Assembly (NCBI GenBank): GCA_030490835.1
Contig: CM059972.1
Span: 43,751,452-43,815,451 of the forward strand
Direction of reading: 5' to 3'
DNA length: 64,000 nucleotides
Source of the DNA: Annona cherimola
Taxonomy: Eukaryota; Streptophyta; Magnoliopsida; Magnoliales; Annonaceae
Both the position numbers and the translations under genes were made by a program. Below the pieces are notes generated by a model. It was not told the DNA's origin. It did no database searches and worked only from the letters and a program-made list of their open reading frames with translations. Positions 58,858 through 64,000 of the stretch are shown here, piece after piece (the stretch's first letter is position 1; the number at the start of each line of letters is the position of its first letter).

Positions 58858-61800
58858 CTAGCTCTGCTCAAAATCATATGCATCAACCTCTTCCTTGACT
58901 TCCATAACCTCCTCAACTTCAACCTCCTTAGCCTCGTATTCTTCCTCCTCATCGCTTGCCTCTCCATCCCGCAGTTGTTGGCGCAGTAGCCTCTCCCCCT
59001 CGTGCAACTGTCTCCATTCCTTCACCCATCTATCCCATTGCTCCTGAATCAGCCGCCTCTTCTCCCGATCCTGTTCACTCAATAGCAATGATACGTCCTG
59101 GTCCTCTGCCTCATACTTCTTGCTGTACTTCTTCAGACTTTTTGTAATCTCCTCCTCTTTCTCGGCACTCAACAATGAAGGTGGTCTTGGACGCCAGAGG
59201 AACTGTTTTGTTGAATGCAACAGAAGATGATAACAGACTATTAGAAAGCATGGCCAAACACTGGTATGGTTTTTCAGCTGGGGGGTAATTACATTACCTG
59301 AAAGAAATGATCCCTTGGAATTCTGTACAGTAATTTTCCAAGGAAAGACCATATGTTGAAGCCATTTTCCATCTCATGCACTGAAGTAACTGAAGTAGCA
59401 ACATATCTGCAAGGATACAGGATCATTAATGAATTTTCAAGCTTAGCTGGACCTGTGAATATACACCACTGGTTGCACATGCTCAGGGAACAGGACTAAC
59501 ATTGAGATTTCAAATGCAGCTGGACGTGTAAATAATATTACACTCCTGACTTCACATGATCAGAATAAGCCAACAATGCCAAAGTTGGAGGAAAATCAAA
59601 GAAATGGCATCACCGGATCAACTAATCAATGAAGTCCTTTGAATTGAACAATGTTAAGTCAACCTCAGAACTGAGACAGAACTAACCATCATATTTATAA
59701 TATTGGTGATAACATCAAAAACAATTCTAAGGATGAAGATCAGGAAAAGAAGAAAGAACAAAAGAAGAGAACAAGTAGCCTGAATCCAAAACAAAGTTGC
59801 AAGCCCCGATTTATCTACTGACAGGGCAACTGTCGCATGGCCAGAATATAGCCTGTACCACAATAAGTTCGGCCCAACAACCCACTAGGCTGATGATGAC
59901 CTCAAGAAAATCTACAATCATCATATATGAATGTACAAGTATGTAGGCACTATCAAACAGATTTCGTCGCCAGTCCATCTTTCTCCCAGCAGAAATAGCC
60001 AAGCCAACTGAGGTTCTAAAAGCAAGATTCACATGCCAGCTACTGACATACAACTGTAGGGCTAAAAGGTGAACGGCACATCGCAAGCAAAGCAGAGAAT
60101 AACATTTTAGAATAACAGCAGATTTCTCATTGTCAATTTATACCTTCCTGTGGGATCCCATTCAACATCAGTTGCCATGAAATGCTCAGCAGCAGCCATT
60201 GTCTCAAGCTCATCAACATTAAAAAATTCCAACTGCCCATTGAAGCCCTTCAGCCCAGCAAGAATAATGAAGCGACCAGCAGGGCACCAATAAAGAGCAT
60301 TAGCCTGCTTCCCCTTGAGGGTAGTCAGCTTTGAGACACGGCCTGTGTGGTGGGCAGTCTGCATTGAGTAGAAACTAACATCGGGTCTTGGGCCATCACC
60401 GTGGATCACAGCAAACCTGTGGCCCTTTGGCTCCCAAGCAAATGCAATGACCTTGTCATTCTTGTTCTCAAGCTCTAAGACCTCAATGGGGATATCTCGC
60501 TCTCTGATACGGAAGAGCTCAAAGCCTGTGTAAGTGCTCTTCTTTGTCTTTGTGTATCTGTCAACCTTGACAGCAAGGTAATCTCCATTACTCTGCCAAT
60601 ACATCTTGCAATCACTAACACTGAAGAGGTTTTTCTGCCTCAATTCTTCTTTGCTTGGTATCTGGATAAGACTAACCTGGTAACAAGCAAATGGAAAAAA
60701 AATATTCAAAACTAGTAATTTTTTTCTCAACAAGTCATATGGAGAGATGCTGCTTACCCTGGCAGGTTGATTTCCACCACCCAGTTCTGGAACAAACAGC
60801 GCAAGTATGGGGTCTGTTGGTGACCAACTAAAATCAAGGACATTCTCAACCCTTAGAGACTTCTTATCAACAAGACTAAATGTCTCTGTCTCATATACAG
60901 ATATCACATTCTTCCCAATCCTTGCAAAATATTTATCTTCTTTTCCACCAGCCCATCTGGCAGCAAAAATTTTCATCTATAAGAAGTGGAAATTTAAAAG
61001 AATGAAGAAGCTCTATTGTAAAATTAAATCACCTAAATACAGGCCATGCTGCTCCAGCGACACCCCCAGCTACACCCACTGCAAATTCATCTGCATTCCC
61101 CTTAAAATCTCTCATAACCTTTCCAGTTCTCACATCAAAGATATTCAGGACCACTCTCTGGAATTGAAAGAAAAGCTAATGAGAGGTGCATACGCAAGTA
61201 TAATTTTGAAATTTCAGCACATAGATAGCTTACATGTGTATCACGGGGATTGCTTGGCTCATGGCTGCTGTAGGTAATCAGGTATTTCTCTCCAGGAGAA
61301 AAATCAATGAATTTCACCTACAACCAATTCAATAAAAAATTATATTGCAACCCTGATTTTATATATATTGCAAAACAATAAAAACAAAATCAAGATAGAG
61401 AGGTGAGTCGAGCACGGAAATAACCTGGGGGTGAGCAAAGCGCATTAGGCGGTTGAATGTTTTGGCACCACCCCAAACAGCTGCTCCCTGCCTATGAACT
61501 GTAGCTAAGTATGTCCCGAGTGGAGACCACTGCACAAAGCTTTCTGTCCAGAACTAGAAAATAAAACCGAGACATTATGAGTCCACATAATCTTTTGTAT
61601 ACAAGTTAGAAAGACCAACTTTACCAATAGAAGAAAGATACAAAGCCGAACTTGTAGGAACACAGTTCGGCATTACGCAAAAAGAAATACAGAAAATTTT
61701 ACAAAACTGTATGCATAATTCACAAATACAACGCAAAGTACCAACCACAAACTGGCAATTTGACTCATGAGCATGAAAAATAACAAACATATCATTCTAA

Positions 61801-63991
61801 TGTTTTCACTATAAAACAACATATGGCCATTTTCAAGCTTTCAGCCGTGAATTTTAACAATTCAACTCAAAATGACAATTAATATTGCCTACTGTTTGCT
61901 ATCTAGTTAGCCAGCACTGCAATCATCATTACATATGAAAATTTGAAAAAAATGGAATTGATTTTGATAAATACGTTTGTTAACATTCATGTGCAGCTAA
62001 AATAACTGAGTTGAACCAAAAGCAAAAAGTTCATGTACTGTATCTGAACACTTATGACCATGCTAAGCACAAATAATAACAACAAATTAAAATTAAAACT
62101 AAATTTAAAAAATAAAATAAAATGTTTTAACGATAATGGTAAAACAAAATACAAGTAGTTTCTTTGTTTTACTCCTAACTTCAAAGACAATTGGCAACTG
62201 TGAATACAGCAAAAGTCAAAATAATATATTCTCCATTTCTGCATTAGATCTATGTGGAATGTTACACAAGAAAATGAAAGAATCTATTGGGTCTTTCTGC
62301 AACTCTATTTAAATATTTTGGGCCTGATCAGTGAGCTGAGGAGACCACCACCCCCCCCCAAGAAAAAAGGGTTACAATACGATGTTTAGACCTCTTTAAC
62401 CCATAAATCCAGCAACGAAAAGGCTTCTTGTTTTCCTTTTCTAACCAATTTCTGCTTCATACGATTTGTACCATTTCCAAAAAGTAAGTTCTGGGATTAC
62501 TGCATACAAATGAGAACCAGAAAAAGCAACTAATATGGTTGTAGTTAATATTTGAGGGATTAAAAGAGTGATTTGCTTACACTACGCCGATAAACTAATT
62601 CTGGCTTTAACTGTCTTGGGTCATTCCACAGCACCTCAGTATCAGAACCAGCACGAATGACAAACTGGTCTCTTGCTTTGTCATCTGTGAGCCAGTTTTG
62701 AAGATGTTCCTGCAAAATACTGCGACATTAGGAACTACATACTTCTCAGATATGTCAGTACTCCACAATCAATGAATGCAAGAAGCCAATCAATGAAACT
62801 GATTGAAATGCTCACCGAAGGGGTATATGGCTTTATCTCAGCAGGAGTCCATTCATCTGGAACTTTCATGTACTTCTCGAAGTCATTAAATGAGTTCACG
62901 GCAAATATATGTGACTTGTCTAGCTTATATCCACTGGTCTTCTCCTTAGCAAGTTCAGCTTCCTGCGACAAAAGTAAATAATAAATCACACCTGATTTTT
63001 GTAGGGAACTCATTGTCATAAAAACTTAACACATGCTCGGCTCTGTGCACTGGGATGGCTCTATTAGAATTAACTCACTGTCTGCCTAGAGATGACAATG
63101 GCTATACTTTAATATTTCCTTCCAAGCATGCAGAACAGGTCTTTATGTTTGCATCCGATTCTATTTTTCTTTCAAACGATCTGCAAAAGACACTCCGGTG
63201 TTTTGTCGCTACCAACGTCTTTCAATCATCTCTGTTCAATTTGTTTGTGTGTTATATGACATGAGTCAACTCTATCGTGACTAATACAATCGACTAATTA
63301 TATTAAAATATTATCAGCATGATCGGCAAAGTTGTTTGCTTTGATCAGCATCCAATGCAAATGACCTCAGACCTTTTGACAGACAGAAAAGAACCTACAA
63401 TGCTTCACTGGTTCCTAAGCAGGCGGCAATGATAAAGCACAGAGGGTGAGCTTCCTCAATAAAGTTGTTCCTTGTAAAAAAACGAAATTTCAATGCAAGA
63501 CTCCCAGCAACCCAAATTTAACTTGAAGAGAAGATTACAAAAAACCTAATTACCTGCTGACTGTTATATTCAATGAAGCAATAGCCTAGGGTTTTCTGGG
63601 TTTCTTCGTTGACGGGCATCCAAAACCCATCTTCTTTTATGGTCCCAATCTGACTGTAAATCTTGCGTATGACCCCCTCGAGCTTCTCGAACTTCTCCGG
63701 GGCGACTACCGGAAGGTTGTCAACGACTATAACGTTCTGCAGTCCAGCCTCGAATTCCAGAGGCTCATCTTGAAGAATATCCTCGTCGTCGCTGGAAAGC
63801 AAGAAAACAAAAATGGAGGGGGATTCAAATTCCGAGCAGAAGAAGTAAAAGGAAGAAGAATAAGTAAAATTTATGATTTTTATCAACCTCTTGATGCCAA
63901 AATCTTCGCCTGGAGGAAGATGGACAGCGTCTAAATTAACGTTGGAGATATCGACTTCCGCGCGCTCGGCGATTGCTTCAATATCTGCCAT
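58858..63991 (-). CDS. EIF3B: Eukaryotic translation initiation factor 3 subunit B, 11 coding exons
   Basis: Scaffold subunit of the cytosolic eIF3 complex, which organises the 40S pre-initiation complex; in eIF3b the RRM contacts eIF3j/eIF3a and the C-terminus contacts eIF3i/eIF3g. Coding exons, 5' to 3': 63991-63888, 63791-63554, 62962-62816, 62709-62581, 61553-61425, 61317-61234, 61157-61033, 60956-60758, 60676-60144, 59406-59298, 59202-58858. All introns are GT/AG and the frame closes at 2142 bases (713 residues; Arabidopsis eIF3b is about 712). Residues 1-34 are MADIEAIAERAEVD... in exon 1. An RRM spans about 55-140 (NVIVVDNLPVV, LGYCFIEYN), then the beta-propeller (WTESFVQWSPLGTYLATVH; FSVSDCKMYWQ; GHRFAVIHGD; GLKGFNGQLEFFNVDELET), a charged helix (KKYSKKYEAEDQDVSLLLSE) and an acidic tail (DEEEEYEAKEVEVEEV). 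The start is 9 bases from the window end, so the promoter is not visible. Exon ends were set by homology and splice consensus. Confidence 0.95.
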
Positions 63992-64000
63992 TGAAACTAC

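Overview
The window is plant nuclear DNA: AT-rich and dominated by nested LTR retrotransposons and small hAT-like DNA elements, with one clear host gene at the right edge. Its spliced, canonical GT/AG gene for translation initiation factor eIF3b (minus strand, 11 coding exons, 713 residues) matches the length and sequence of plant eIF3b, so the organism is a flowering plant with a repeat-rich genome. I cannot place the lineage further with confidence.

Layout. 1-8699: a young, minus-strand Athila-like (Ty3/Gypsy) element whose left LTR is cut by the window edge. It has a perfect tRNA-Asp primer site, one intact 514-codon ORF and no polymerase, and it carries a diverged solo LTR (810-2781, perfect 5-bp duplication). 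8917-21452: broken Gypsy gag pieces and four long LTRs or LTR fragments in alternating orientation. 21453-24725: an Athila relic, an AT microsatellite, a MITE pair forming an inverted repeat, and a 592-bp hAT-like element. 24726-27966: a solo LTR with near-perfect target duplication.

28163-52090 is one hAT-like element (8-bp target duplication gccacatc on both sides) split by about 22.7 kb of later insertions whose order can be read from their target duplications. A 4.7-kb solo LTR entered the hAT element (aggcg). An Athila-like element (28919-37897) then landed two bases inside that LTR's left end, and a 5.5-kb solo LTR of opposite orientation entered it elsewhere (atttc). The 5.5-kb LTR in turn received two further solo LTRs (caaaa and gatat).

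52099-58857 is intergenic, with a 1145-bp hAT-like element (perfect 8-bp duplication) and a second copy of the 22-kb MITE/repeat pair. 58858-63991 is eIF3b; its start codon is 9 bases from the window end, so its promoter and most of its 5' UTR lie outside.

No reverse transcriptase, RNase H or integrase reading frame was found. Every retroelement here is a solo LTR, a fragment or a non-autonomous or decayed element. The most interesting signals are a stem-loop conserved with compensatory changes in three Athila-like copies, the intact 514-codon ORF in a young pol-less element, a ~50-bp tandem repeat carrying a small hairpin inside the long LTRs, and the readable insertion history of the 28-52 kb nest.
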